From: Paenilisteria newyorkensis
GTDB taxonomy: Bacteria > Bacillota > Bacilli > Lactobacillales > Listeriaceae
DNA length: 64,000 nt
Reading direction: 5' to 3'
Assembly: GCF_000766145.1 (NCBI RefSeq)
Contig: NZ_JNFB01000012.1
Coordinates: 471,769 to 535,768, forward strand
Part shown: in pieces, positions 50,296-59,200 of the stretch
Layout: each line of letters opens with the position of its first letter
Position numbering within the stretch: position 1 is the first letter of the stretch
Notes under the pieces: model-generated
What the model was told of the DNA's origin: nothing
Seen by the model: only the letters and a program-made list of their open reading frames with translations
Database searches by the model: none
Position numbers and translations under genes: made by a program

Positions 50296-51114
50296 TTAGT
50301 CGTCTAGGTCGTCATCCAGATCGTTCGCTGGTTTAGACCCACCGCCACCTGCTGCACCATATTGGGCAAGTGCTTCTTTTAGATAATATTTAGGGCTCAG
50401 TTGGATGTAGATGATAGCTGCTACAAGTCCAAGAACACCAAGTGCTACTAAGTTGAACGTGGTGAAGGCTGCGACTACGAAACCAAGGAAGAAGAACGGC
50501 ATTAAGTATTTCGCTTGCATCATGTTGATTACCATCGCGTACCCGACAACAACGATAAAGCCACCGGAAACGTTTAGACCGTTAACGAGCCAATCTGGAA
50601 TGGCATTCAACATGTTTGTTACGACATCTGTACCCATCGATAGGGCAACGATTAAAACTGGAATAGCAATCCGCATCGCCTGTAGGAGCAAGGCCGTGAC
50701 GTGCAGCAGATCTATTCCCCTCAGATTCCCTGATTCCGCCATTTTATCCGCTGAATGTTGGAAACCGACTGTAATTGTACGAACTAGAATTGTTAAAACT
50801 TGACCAGCAGCAGCTAGTGGAATCGCAAGTGAGATACCCACGCTGATGTCTTGTCCCCCTGAAATAACTAAGATAGTAGAAATTAATGATGCCAAGGCTG
50901 TATCTGGCGCAACGGCTGCTCCAATGTTCATCCAACCTAGCGCGATCATTTCCAGTGAACCACCAATAATAATACCAGTTGTCATGTCACCAAGTACAAG
51001 ACCTGTAAGCGTACAAGCGATCAACGGACGGTGAGATTGCCACTCATCCAAGATACTTCCCATACCACAGATACAAGCTACAAGGAAGACGAGAACTATT
51101 TGTATCGGATCCAT
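50296..51114 (-). CDS. mpoC: Mannose-family PTS membrane component EIIC (MpoC)
   Basis: A 272-residue integral membrane protein with the EIIC-man pattern: LIACTLTGLVLGDMTTGIIIGGSLEMIALGWMNIGAAVAPD early, SVGISLAIPLAAAGQ in the middle. The C-terminal tail is charged (DLDDDLDD), with a GAAGGGGS linker. It forms the transport pathway together with EIID. Preceded by GGGAGGG-type ribosome bases and separated from EIIB by an 86-base gap that shows no promoter or stem. Confidence 0.93.
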   Translation of the reverse strand: MDPIQIVLVFLVACICGMGSILDEWQSHRPLIACTLTGLVLGDMTTGIIIGGSLEMIALGWMNIGAAVAPDTALASLISTILVISGGQDISVGISLAIPLAAAGQVLTILVRTITVGFQHSADKMAESGNLRGIDLLHVTALLLQAMRIAIPVLIVALSMGTDVVTNMLNAIPDWLVNGLNVSGGFIVVVGYAMVINMMQAKYLMPFFFLGFVVAAFTTFNLVALGVLGLVAAIIYIQLSPKYYLKEALAQYGAAGGGGSKPANDLDDDLDD

Positions 51115-51200
51115 ATAAAATTCCCTCCCAATTTTGCTTTCCTAAAAATAAATGAATAGAGCAAAAGAAATGTGCTACTTTCATTCAAAAATCACAAAAA

Positions 51201-51689
51201 TTACATACCTTCTTTATCCAGCAGTTGAATCATCATCACTTTGCTGTCAGCGGCAACTTTGCGAATTTCAAGCTCAATGCCTTTTTCGTTCAGTGCTCTA
51301 AAAGCAGCAACATCTTTTTCATCTACTGAAACGGCATTGGTAATTTGGGTTTTGCCTTCACGGAACGCCATGCCACCAATGTTTACCGTTGTAATTGGTA
51401 CACCAGCTTCGACGAAACGCAACACATCGGTTGGGTTCGTGAAAAGTAGCATAACGGGAGTTGTTTCGTATTTTGGATTGTTATATACACGAATCCCTTT
51501 CTCCACATCTACCACACTTGATTTAACGCCAGGTGGTGCAACTTGTTTTAGCAAAGTGCTGCGAATCTCGTCTTTGGCAACTTCATCATTGCAGACAATA
51601 ATACGCTCTACCTGTGTTTCTTTTGTCCAAACTGTGGCTACTTGACCGTGAATAAGGCGGTCATCAATTCTTGCTAAACGGATTTCCAT
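51201..51689 (-). CDS. mpoB: Mannose-family PTS component EIIB (MpoB)
   Basis: A 162-residue cytosolic phosphocarrier. His14 in ARIDDRLIHGQVATVW is the phosphorylation site that passes phosphate from EIIA to the incoming sugar. In L. monocytogenes the Mpo system controls ManR, with EIIB contacting and phosphorylating or binding the regulator, so this protein is both carrier and signal. The start codon shares a base with the EIIA stop, so the two are translationally coupled. Confidence 0.94.
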   Translation of the reverse strand: MEIRLARIDDRLIHGQVATVWTKETQVERIIVCNDEVAKDEIRSTLLKQVAPPGVKSSVVDVEKGIRVYNNPKYETTPVMLLFTNPTDVLRFVEAGVPITTVNIGGMAFREGKTQITNAVSVDEKDVAAFRALNEKGIELEIRKVAADSKVMMIQLLDKEGM

Positions 51690-52111
51690 TATAAATCATC
51701 CTCCTCGACATTTTTCAGTGATTGTTTTAGTGATTTTACGCCTTCACGACCAGCTGTAAGAGCTATGTTAAGTAAGTCTTCAAAACCACTGACTGTGCGC
51801 ATGGATAGTGTTTCAAGCAACATCGGAATGTTGACGCCTGTCACGACATCCATTTTTTCTTTCGGTAAAGCAATCTGGCTCGCCGCATTATACGGGCTGC
51901 CGCCAAATAAATCAACCATGAAAAGTACACCTTCTGAAGCGTCAATCGCATCCAATTTGTCAGTGAACTTTTGAATTAATGTATCTGTGTTTTCCCCTGG
52001 AACGAAGGTGATGAATTCCACGTTATCTTGCTTACCGATAATCATTTCTGTCGATTTAAGCAATTCGCGGGCTGATTCACCGTGCGTCCCAATAATGATA
52101 CCTACTGGCAT
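51689..52111 (-). CDS. mpoA: Mannose-family PTS component EIIA (MpoA)
   Basis: A 140-residue cytosolic phosphocarrier; His10 in GIIIGTHGESAREL takes phosphate from HPr, with DLFGGSPYNAA as the second conserved block. It is the first gene of the operon, read from the sigma-54 promoter 50 bases upstream, and is preceded by AGGAGGAA. EIIA and EIIB are separate proteins here, as in Listeria mpo but unlike the fused EIIAB of the main glucose transporter Mpt. Confidence 0.94.
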   Translation of the reverse strand: MPVGIIIGTHGESARELLKSTEMIIGKQDNVEFITFVPGENTDTLIQKFTDKLDAIDASEGVLFMVDLFGGSPYNAASQIALPKEKMDVVTGVNIPMLLETLSMRTVSGFEDLLNIALTAGREGVKSLKQSLKNVEEDDL

Positions 52112-52163
52112 AGTTATTCCTCCTTTTTCTCTTTGTCAGGATTCTGTCATCACCTCATGTATT

Positions 52164-52180
52164 TGCAAGGAGCGTGCCAA
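52164..52180 (-). promoter_or_regulatory. Sigma-54 promoter of the mpo operon
   Basis: Read on the minus strand: TTGGCACG, four bases, TTGCA, a near-perfect -24/-12 promoter. The start point would be near 52152, 40 bases before the EIIA start codon. The adjacent gene encodes a sigma-54 activator. Confidence 0.93.
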
Positions 52181-52261
52181 TGTTTTGTATTCATTTTTAT
52201 GTGGTGCTTCATTGCGCCTAAATGTGGGCTAACGTGTCCTTATCAATTATGTATGCTAGTA

Positions 52262-52316
52262 GATTGATACGGTAGGGATGCTGAATGATATACTATAGCG
52301 TACTAGAATATCAATC
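52262..52316. promoter_or_regulatory. Inverted repeat, candidate ManR upstream activating site
   Basis: GATTGATA (52262-52269) and TATCAATC (52309-52316) are perfect inverted copies 82-136 bases upstream of the sigma-54 promoter, the usual distance for an enhancer. Within the 303-base gap between EIIA and manR nothing else is seen except the promoter and the manR terminator. Confidence 0.5.
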
Positions 52317-52355
52317 CGTACATACAGTGTTTATTACCCTAATACGATGGCTTAA

Positions 52356-52403
52356 AAACAAAAAACTGCGAAAAAAACTTATAAATAGGAGTTTTTTTCG
52401 CAG
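52356..52403 (-). terminator. Terminator of manR
   Basis: On the minus strand CTGCGAAAAAAACT pairs with AGTTTTTTTCGCAG and is followed by a T-rich run; it separates manR from the mpo operon. Confidence 0.9.
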
Positions 52404-52414
52404 GAGCGGTTATT

Positions 52415-55225
52415 TTATTCAATTGTTTGATGTGTTTTAGTCAGGATGTCATAAATATAATATTGTTCATCGCTTGTCAGTGCTAGCTTCATCGGATGGA
52501 AACACGCGTGACTTGCTTCTTGAATTGCTTGAAAAATAGTTGTGCCGATGATGGCGTCACTCGAGTCATGATAGGTGAGGCTATCTTTTAAAACCATGCG
52601 TTCGATAGCGCAACCGACGTGGATGAGCAGGTTAATCTTGAGCGTGTTTTCCATCGTGTATTGTAACTGCGTTTCGAGGATACTTGCGAATTTCAACAGG
52701 CTTGGCAGAATTTTTTTAGGATTGAGATACGTTAAAAATTCGCTGAGGCTGTCCTCAATGACTTCGCGGGCAATCCAGCTTGTCTCGCTTTTTTTGATGA
52801 AAATATCGCGTTGTTTGACGATCTGGATGATTTGATCCTCGCCATCTTTGGCAAAAAGTCGCTCGATTGGCAGGAATGGAATTTGGACTTTCGGGTCGTG
52901 GATGCCGACAATCATCAGGATGTCATTTTCCTCTTGTAGCTGCTCGATTTTTTGATTGGCTTCATGGACGCCGATGGGAATGACTTTGATGTTGTCGGTG
53001 GTGATGGTTTCTAGGATGTGCTCGATGAAGGCTTGCAGTTTCTCCGCAGTGCCTTCGCCGGTCGCGCAAATGGTGACGATCGCGTGTGGCTTATCGCTTA
53101 GTGTCGCGGTAGCCTCGGAATCGTAACCGCCGTAGCCGCGAAAATCTTTTAGCGAATCGTAAATGCTGTCTAAATCCATGTCGAGAATGTTGGATTTGCG
53201 GACGGCTTCGATGACGGTAGCGGTGGAAACCATGTCTATTGTGCGAACAGGGATGCCGGTGCGTTCAGAAATCACCGAGCCAAAACTGGTGAGTGAGCCC
53301 ATGTCGACAAGCAGCAAGACGCCACGTCCCATATCGAGTTCCCGCGCACGTTGGGTAATTTTGTCGAGAACGACTTTCGGGCTGAGATCAAGTGGCATAT
53401 CGATGCTGTCCACGAGGCCTTCGCCAAGCAGCTTCTTCGCCACGTTGACCATACTTGTTGCGCTACTATTTCCGTGTGTTGCGACGAGGACGGCGACGCG
53501 ATTTTCCTCTTGATCTTTCAGAAGCGAACTGATTAGCAAGGTCAAATAGAGGACTTCCATATTGGGCACGCGAATCTGAAATTCGGCTTCGATTTCTTTC
53601 TTCATTTCACGCGCAATCGCATAACTCTCCGGCTTATCATTGACGACATTCTCAATATTGGTGTACTTCAGCGGCTTATTACTACGCGCTCGTTTGAGAA
53701 ATGATGTGAGGTGCAGACTGAAAGCGAGTAGGAAACGCTCGTTTAATTTTTTCCCGAGTTGTTGCTCAATCTTGATTTGGATATCTTCCGTGAAATTCAG
53801 AATGTCCTCATTGACGATTTTTAAAATGTTTTCGCGGTCGTGTATCGTATTTTTGAATTTATTATAGAAGCTATTGAGGTGCACATCGATGTCCATCGTG
53901 ATGAATTTCTTGATGTCCTCGTCCTCCACGCCTTGATCCATCAGAATAGACGCCTTGTCTTCGATGATTTTGTACAGGTTGAAATCGGGCTCGTACTCGT
54001 CGGAATTGATGAGCTGTTTGCCGCGTTCTGGCATAATTATCGTGTATGGATCGAGATATTTCGAAATTTCCTGTAGCTCTTTTCTACGCCCACTAAAATG
54101 GAAAAAACCGTCTTTGATATTCATCGGCAGCGTTTTAAAGTTAATCAAGATTTCTTCCTCTTTATCAAAACTATTTAAAAAACCTTGCGCGCAGACGAGT
54201 TGAATATTCGATTTCAATTGCCCAATATTACCAAAAGTGGTGTTCCCGATCAAGGCTTTTGCGGCTTCGTCTTCAATGCGTAATGGCTTACTAATACGGT
54301 GTGCCTCGTTTGAAAGTAAGTTTTTCAAGAGGTCGACGCGTTCTTTGGCGGTTCGCTCTTCCAAGCTTGGTAAGGAAATCACAATCGGAATCCGCCGAAC
54401 AAAAGTGCGCAATAAAGAGGACTCAGGGTCTTCCGTCGTGGCCCCAATGATCAGTACATTCGATTTGCGACGCCGATCCGTTTCGCCTAACTTATTAAAT
54501 GTGCCAGTATCCATCAAGTAGAAAATCATTTCTTGACCTTCCGGTGGGAGACGATGAATCTCATCTAGGAACAAAATACCGCCGTCCGCTTTTTCAACGA
54601 GGCCTTCTTTTTCGTTTTCTGCACCTGTAAAAGCGCCTTTCGTATGGCCAAAAATGTGAGACATCAATAGTTGCGGGTTGTTATAATAATCCGCACAGTT
54701 AAAAATGATGAACGGTGATTGGCTCGATAAGCGTTCGGCGTGCTGGGAATAGCGGTACATGAGGTTGGCGAATAATGTTTTGCCGACGCCGGTTTGCCCA
54801 ACGATGAGCGTGTGCAGGCCGTTTGGTGGGTAGAGCACAGCGGCTTTGGCTTGTTCGACTTGTGTCCGCAGGCTAGCGTCTGATCCGATTAAGTCGTCGA
54901 ATGGGCTTCTTTGCACAATGTTATGATGCAGAATTTTTAGTAATGACTGGCAATTTTCGAATTCGAGTTCGTCATCTGGTAGTAACCGCTCGATTTTTTC
55001 CTCGATGGCTTGGCGATCAAAATAACGAACGGGCCGGCCGGCAATCTTGATGATTTTTCCTTGGCGGTGCAGTTCATTGAGCTCCATGCTGACATTATTT
55101 CGTAAAATGTCGAGAGCATCTGATACTTCCGTTGCAGTAATGCCTTCATTTTGTTCCAATTGTTGCTTTATATTGTCATAGTCGTGTTGCTTTATATACT
55201 GATAAATACGCTCGATGCGCTTCAT
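52415..55225 (-). CDS. manR: ManR: LevR-type sigma-54-dependent PTS regulator
   Basis: A 936-residue activator. Order: N-terminal helix-turn-helix (about 1-75); AAA+ domain (about 105-340) with Walker A GQTGVGKT 143-150 and the sigma-54 contact loop GAFTGA 197-202; PRD1 (about 450-560, His in FSLHLTSFL); EIIA-man-like domain (about 575-700, [13 protein letters not shown]); EIIB-gat-like domain (about 725-820, [12 protein letters not shown] with a Cys); and PRD2 (about 835-930, [12 protein letters not shown]). HPr and EIIB should phosphorylate these domains. ManR activates the mannose PTS operons with RpoN and monitors glucose through Mpo. GGAGGGA precedes ATG. Confidence 0.95.
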   Translation of the reverse strand: MKRIERIYQYIKQHDYDNIKQQLEQNEGITATEVSDALDILRNNVSMELNELHRQGKIIKIAGRPVRYFDRQAIEEKIERLLPDDELEFENCQSLLKILHHNIVQRSPFDDLIGSDASLRTQVEQAKAAVLYPPNGLHTLIVGQTGVGKTLFANLMYRYSQHAERLSSQSPFIIFNCADYYNNPQLLMSHIFGHTKGAFTGAENEKEGLVEKADGGILFLDEIHRLPPEGQEMIFYLMDTGTFNKLGETDRRRKSNVLIIGATTEDPESSLLRTFVRRIPIVISLPSLEERTAKERVDLLKNLLSNEAHRISKPLRIEDEAAKALIGNTTFGNIGQLKSNIQLVCAQGFLNSFDKEEEILINFKTLPMNIKDGFFHFSGRRKELQEISKYLDPYTIIMPERGKQLINSDEYEPDFNLYKIIEDKASILMDQGVEDEDIKKFITMDIDVHLNSFYNKFKNTIHDRENILKIVNEDILNFTEDIQIKIEQQLGKKLNERFLLAFSLHLTSFLKRARSNKPLKYTNIENVVNDKPESYAIAREMKKEIEAEFQIRVPNMEVLYLTLLISSLLKDQEENRVAVLVATHGNSSATSMVNVAKKLLGEGLVDSIDMPLDLSPKVVLDKITQRARELDMGRGVLLLVDMGSLTSFGSVISERTGIPVRTIDMVSTATVIEAVRKSNILDMDLDSIYDSLKDFRGYGGYDSEATATLSDKPHAIVTICATGEGTAEKLQAFIEHILETITTDNIKVIPIGVHEANQKIEQLQEENDILMIVGIHDPKVQIPFLPIERLFAKDGEDQIIQIVKQRDIFIKKSETSWIAREVIEDSLSEFLTYLNPKKILPSLLKFASILETQLQYTMENTLKINLLIHVGCAIERMVLKDSLTYHDSSDAIIGTTIFQAIQEASHACFHPMKLALTSDEQYYIYDILTKTHQTIE

Positions 55226-55257
55226 GACGTATCCCTCCAGTTCCTTGATTGGAAAAA

Positions 55258-55284
55258 TAGTGTATTAATAACCGTGATACACTA
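55258..55284. promoter_or_regulatory. Perfect inverted repeat in the manR leader
   Basis: TAGTGTAT and ATACACTA are separated by 11 bases, between the manR promoter and its start codon. It may be an operator or a leader hairpin. Confidence 0.4.
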
Positions 55285-55300
55285 GTGAATTTCTGTATTT

Positions 55301-55328
55301 AGTTTAGCATGCTTTGCCGATTTGTCAA
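55301..55328 (-). promoter_or_regulatory. Sigma-A promoter of manR
   Basis: On the minus strand TTGACA (55328-55323) and TAAACT (55306-55301) have a 16-base spacer. The cre-like site overlaps the -35. Confidence 0.6.
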
Positions 55329-55337
55329 GCGCTTACA
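55324..55337. promoter_or_regulatory. cre-like site at the manR promoter
   Basis: GTCAAGCGCTTACA keeps the AAGCG core and a perfect 3' half (CTTACA) of the catabolite-responsive element. It covers the -35 of manR and lies upstream of the divergent azoreductase gene, so CcpA could repress manR. Confidence 0.55.
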
Positions 55338-55412
55338 GGTCGGCTGATTGACGAGGCCAGATAAGTGGGCTAAAATAGGAAAGAAATTATTAAAAATTGG
55401 AGTTGAATCCCT

Positions 55413-56048
55413 TTGACAAAATTATTATTTATTAAGGCATCGCCGCTTCCAGACGATGTTTCACGTAGCATGGTTGTAGCAAGTGCTTTTTTGGAGAAGT
55501 ATAAACAAGAAAATCCGGATGACGTGATTGAGCGTGTAGACGTGTACGAGCAAGATATTCCGATGATTGATGGGGCTTTCTTGGCAGCCGGGAATGAGTT
55601 ACGCGCTGGCAAGGCTTTTACGGACCTAGATCCTGCGATGCAAGAACAGTTGACGAAGTTTGACGCGTTGACACAACAGTTCATGGACGCGGATCGTTAT
55701 GTGATTGTGTCACCGCTTTGGAATCTTGGTATCCCGCCAATGTTGAAAGCGTATTTTGATACCGTGGTCGTTGCTGGAAAAACATTCCGTTATACAGCGA
55801 ATGGTCCGGAAGCCTTGTTGAAAGATAAGAAAGCATTACAAATTCACGGAAGTGGCGGCGTTTATTCTACGGGTGAATCAGATTTGGAAACGCATGGCGA
55901 GCCTTATATCAACACGATCTTGAATTTTATTGGAGTGGAGACATTGCCGAGCGTGTTTGTAGAAGGCGTGGATTACGATCCAACGCGTAAAGATGAGATT
56001 TTGAACGCGGCGATTGAGGAAAGTGCTCGTCGGATTAGCTTGTTTTAA
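55413..56048 (+). CDS. azoR: FMN-dependent NADH azoreductase
   Basis: A 211-residue flavodoxin-like enzyme (AzoR/AcpD) that reduces azo compounds and quinones by two-electron transfer. The N-terminal KASPLPDDVSRSMVVASAFL phosphate loop, SPLWNLGIPPMLKAYFDTVV, and IHGSGGVYS (flavin ring contact) are all present; length is normal. TTG start ten bases after GGAG. It is divergent from manR, as lmo0786 is from lmo0785 in L. monocytogenes (from memory). Ends at its own terminator. Confidence 0.92.
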   Translation: MTKLLFIKASPLPDDVSRSMVVASAFLEKYKQENPDDVIERVDVYEQDIPMIDGAFLAAGNELRAGKAFTDLDPAMQEQLTKFDALTQQFMDADRYVIVSPLWNLGIPPMLKAYFDTVVVAGKTFRYTANGPEALLKDKKALQIHGSGGVYSTGESDLETHGEPYINTILNFIGVETLPSVFVEGVDYDPTRKDEILNAAIEESARRISLF

Positions 56049-56060
56049 TTGGAAATAACG

Positions 56061-56097
56061 AACTAGGGATTTGCTTTCGGGCGGGTCCCTAGTTTTT
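56061..56097 (+). terminator. Intrinsic terminator after azoR
   Basis: AACTAGGGA/TCCCTAGTT nine-pair stem with a T-run. Confidence 0.85.
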
Positions 56098-56170
56098 ACT
56101 TTACTTTCTATTATAAAAGTGTAAAATTATCCTTGTGTATAGCGTAACAATATTTCGTGGGTTTTAAAAG

Positions 56171-56184
56171 TGAGTAATCACTCA
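56171..56184. promoter_or_regulatory. Operator-like palindrome TGAGTAATCACTCA
   Basis: Five-base perfect arms with a four-base centre, 68 bases before the activase gene. This TGAGT-N4-ACTCA layout resembles TetR-family sites that sense acyl-CoA, but no regulator is near. Confidence 0.4.
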
Positions 56185-56251
56185 TTTATGCTTATTTTTG
56201 TGATTTTATGAGCAATCAAAATGATAGCTATGGGGAAGGAATGATAGGGAA

Positions 56252-59200
56252 ATGATTCATGTAGGTTTAGATGTAGGTTCGACGACGGCAAAAGCGGTGG
56301 CCATGGATGCATCGGGCGCGATTATTTTTCAGACGTATCGGCGCCATTTCTCGGATATTAAAGCGGTGACATTGCAAATTATGCAGGATTTAGAGAAGAC
56401 GTGTGGCGAAACGGAGATGACTTTTAAGATTACGGGATCTTCGGGGCTTGCGATTGCGAAGTTTTTGAAGGTGGCGTTTATTCAGGAGGTTATCGCGTGC
56501 ACGGAGGCTGTGGAGCAGGTGATTCCGGAGACGGATGTCGTGATTGAGCTTGGCGGTGAGGATGCGAAGATTGTTTATTTTTCTGGCGGGATTGAGCAGC
56601 GGATGAATAATGCGTGTGCTGGCGGGACGGGGGCGTTTATTGACCAGATTGCGATGCTGCTTCAGACGGACCCGAATGGCTTAAACGCGCTGGCAAAAGG
56701 GGCGGAGACGATTTATCCGATTGCTTCGCGTTGTGGTGTTTTTGCGAAAACGGATGTGCAGCCTTTGCTCAATGAGGGCGCGCGAAAAGAGGATATTGCG
56801 GCGTCGATTTTTCAGAGTGTGGTGACGCAGACGATAAGTGGGCTGGCGTGTGGACGGCCGATTCGTGGAAAAGTTGCGTTTTTGGGCGGACCGCTGACGT
56901 TTTTGGATCAGTTGCGCTACCGGTTTACGGAGACGTTGAAAATGCGGGATGCGGACATTATTGCGCCGGCGAATGCGGAGTATTTTATTGCGCTTGGAAC
57001 GGCTTACAATGGCTGGAATGATGAGGCTGTGGAGATTGCGGAGATGATTGCGCGGTTGCGTGATTTGGATTTTTCGAGTATGGCGACGGATACGACGATT
57101 TTGCCAGCTTTATTTACGCGTGCGGGGGATTTGGTTGCTTTTCGGGAGCGGCACAATCAGATGAAGGCGCCGCGCGGGGATTTAGCGAGTTACGTGGGCG
57201 ATGTTTATTTGGGCATTGATGCGGGTTCCACGACGACGAAACTGGTGTTGATGGGCGCGGATCATGAGATTTTGTATTCGTTTTATGATAGTAATAAGGG
57301 AAATCCGTTGCAGTCTGTGATTGATGCGACGAGCGATTTGTATGAAATTTTGCCGGAGAAGGTGAAGATTCGGCAGTCGGGGATTACGGGTTACGGTGAG
57401 TCGCTGATTAAGGCTGCACTGAAAATTGATGTCGGGGAAATTGAGACGGTGGCGCATTATCGGGCGGCGCGCGAGTTTTTGCCGGATGTGGATTTTATTT
57501 TGGATATCGGCGGGCAAGATATGAAATGTATGAAAATCAAGAATCAGGCGCTGGATAGTTTGATGTTAAATGAGGCGTGTTCGGCAGGCTGTGGCTCGTT
57601 TTTGGAGACATTTGCGCAGACGCTTGGCGTGTCGATTCAAGATTTTGCGGATAAGGCGTTGCAGGCGCGGGAACCGGTGGATTTGGGCTCGCGTTGTACG
57701 GTATTCATGAATTCCAAAGTGAAACAGGTGCAAAAAGAGGGCGTGCAGATGGAGGATTTGTCGGCGGGATTGGCTTATTCGGTCGTCAAAAATGCCTTGC
57801 AAAAGGTGATTAAACTGCGGAATCCAAAAGATATCGGGAACAAGGTCATCGTGCAAGGCGGAACTTTCTACAATGAAGCGGTTCTGCGGGCGTTTGAGTT
57901 GTTGACGGAGCGCGAAGTTGTGCGTCCAGACATCGCGGGCATGATGGGCGCTTACGGTGCGGCGCTAATTGCGAAGGAGAACTACGAAACCGGGGAAGTG
58001 ACGCAACTCCTTGTCTTGGAAAAATTGCGCGAATTCCAGGCGGAGACGTCCCAATCGAGATGTAATTTATGCAGTAATTCCTGTCAATTAACGATTACGA
58101 GATTTGGCGATGATCGCAAGTTTGTCAGTGGGAATCGCTGTGAGCGTGGCGAACGGGTGGAGTCTACGAAGAATTTGCTGCCGAATGTGTATGCGTATAA
58201 ATACAAGCGCGTGTTTGATTATAAGTCGTTGAAAAAAGACGAGGCGACGCGTGGGACGATTGGGATTCCGCGGGCATTGAACGTTTTTGAAAATTATCCG
58301 TTGTGGCACACGATATTTACGGAGCTCGGTTTTCAGGTGAAGTTATCGATGAAATCCTCGAAGAATTTATATGAAAAAGGGATTGAAACGATTGCGTCCG
58401 AAGCGGTTTGCTATCCGGCGAAATTGACGCACGGGCATGTGATGGATTTGATTAAGAAGAAAGTGGATAGGATTTTTTATCCAGCGGTCGTGTATGAAAA
58501 TAAGGAATTTGGCGAAGCAACGAATAACTTTAATTGTCCTGTGGTTGCGGGATATCCAGAAGTGATTCGCGTGAATATTGATGCGCTGGAAGAAGAGAAT
58601 GTACCGCTGATTGCGCCATTTTTGACGTTGGATAATGAGGCGGCTCTAGTGAAAGGGATGCATGAGGCGTTTCCTGATATACCGCTAAAAGAGATGGAGC
58701 TTGCGGTTGCGGCGGGACTTTTAGAGGCTCGGAACTTCCGGGATGATATTCGCCAAAAAGGGGAAGAGGCGCTCGAATATATCGAGAAAAACAAGATTCG
58801 CGGGATTGTGCTTTGTGGGCATCCGTATCATATTGACCCGGAGGTGAATCACGGTTTGCCGGAGTTGATTACGATGAATGGGATGGCGGTTTTGACGGAG
58901 GATTCGGTGTCGCATCTTGGCGAAATCAAGCATCCGTTACGTGTCGAGAACCAGTGGAAATATCATGCGCGGCTTTACCGGGCGGCGAGCTTTGTCGCGG
59001 AGCAGGAGAATCTGGAGGTTGTGCAGCTGACTTCTTTTGGTTGCGGGTTGGACGCGATTACGACGGATATGGTGCAGGAAATTATTGAGGGGCATAATAA
59101 AGTCTACACGTTGCTAAAAATTGATGAGATTAATAACCTGGGTGCGGCGCGGATTCGGATTCGTTCGTTAAAAGCGGCGATGGATGAGCGGGCGCGTCAT

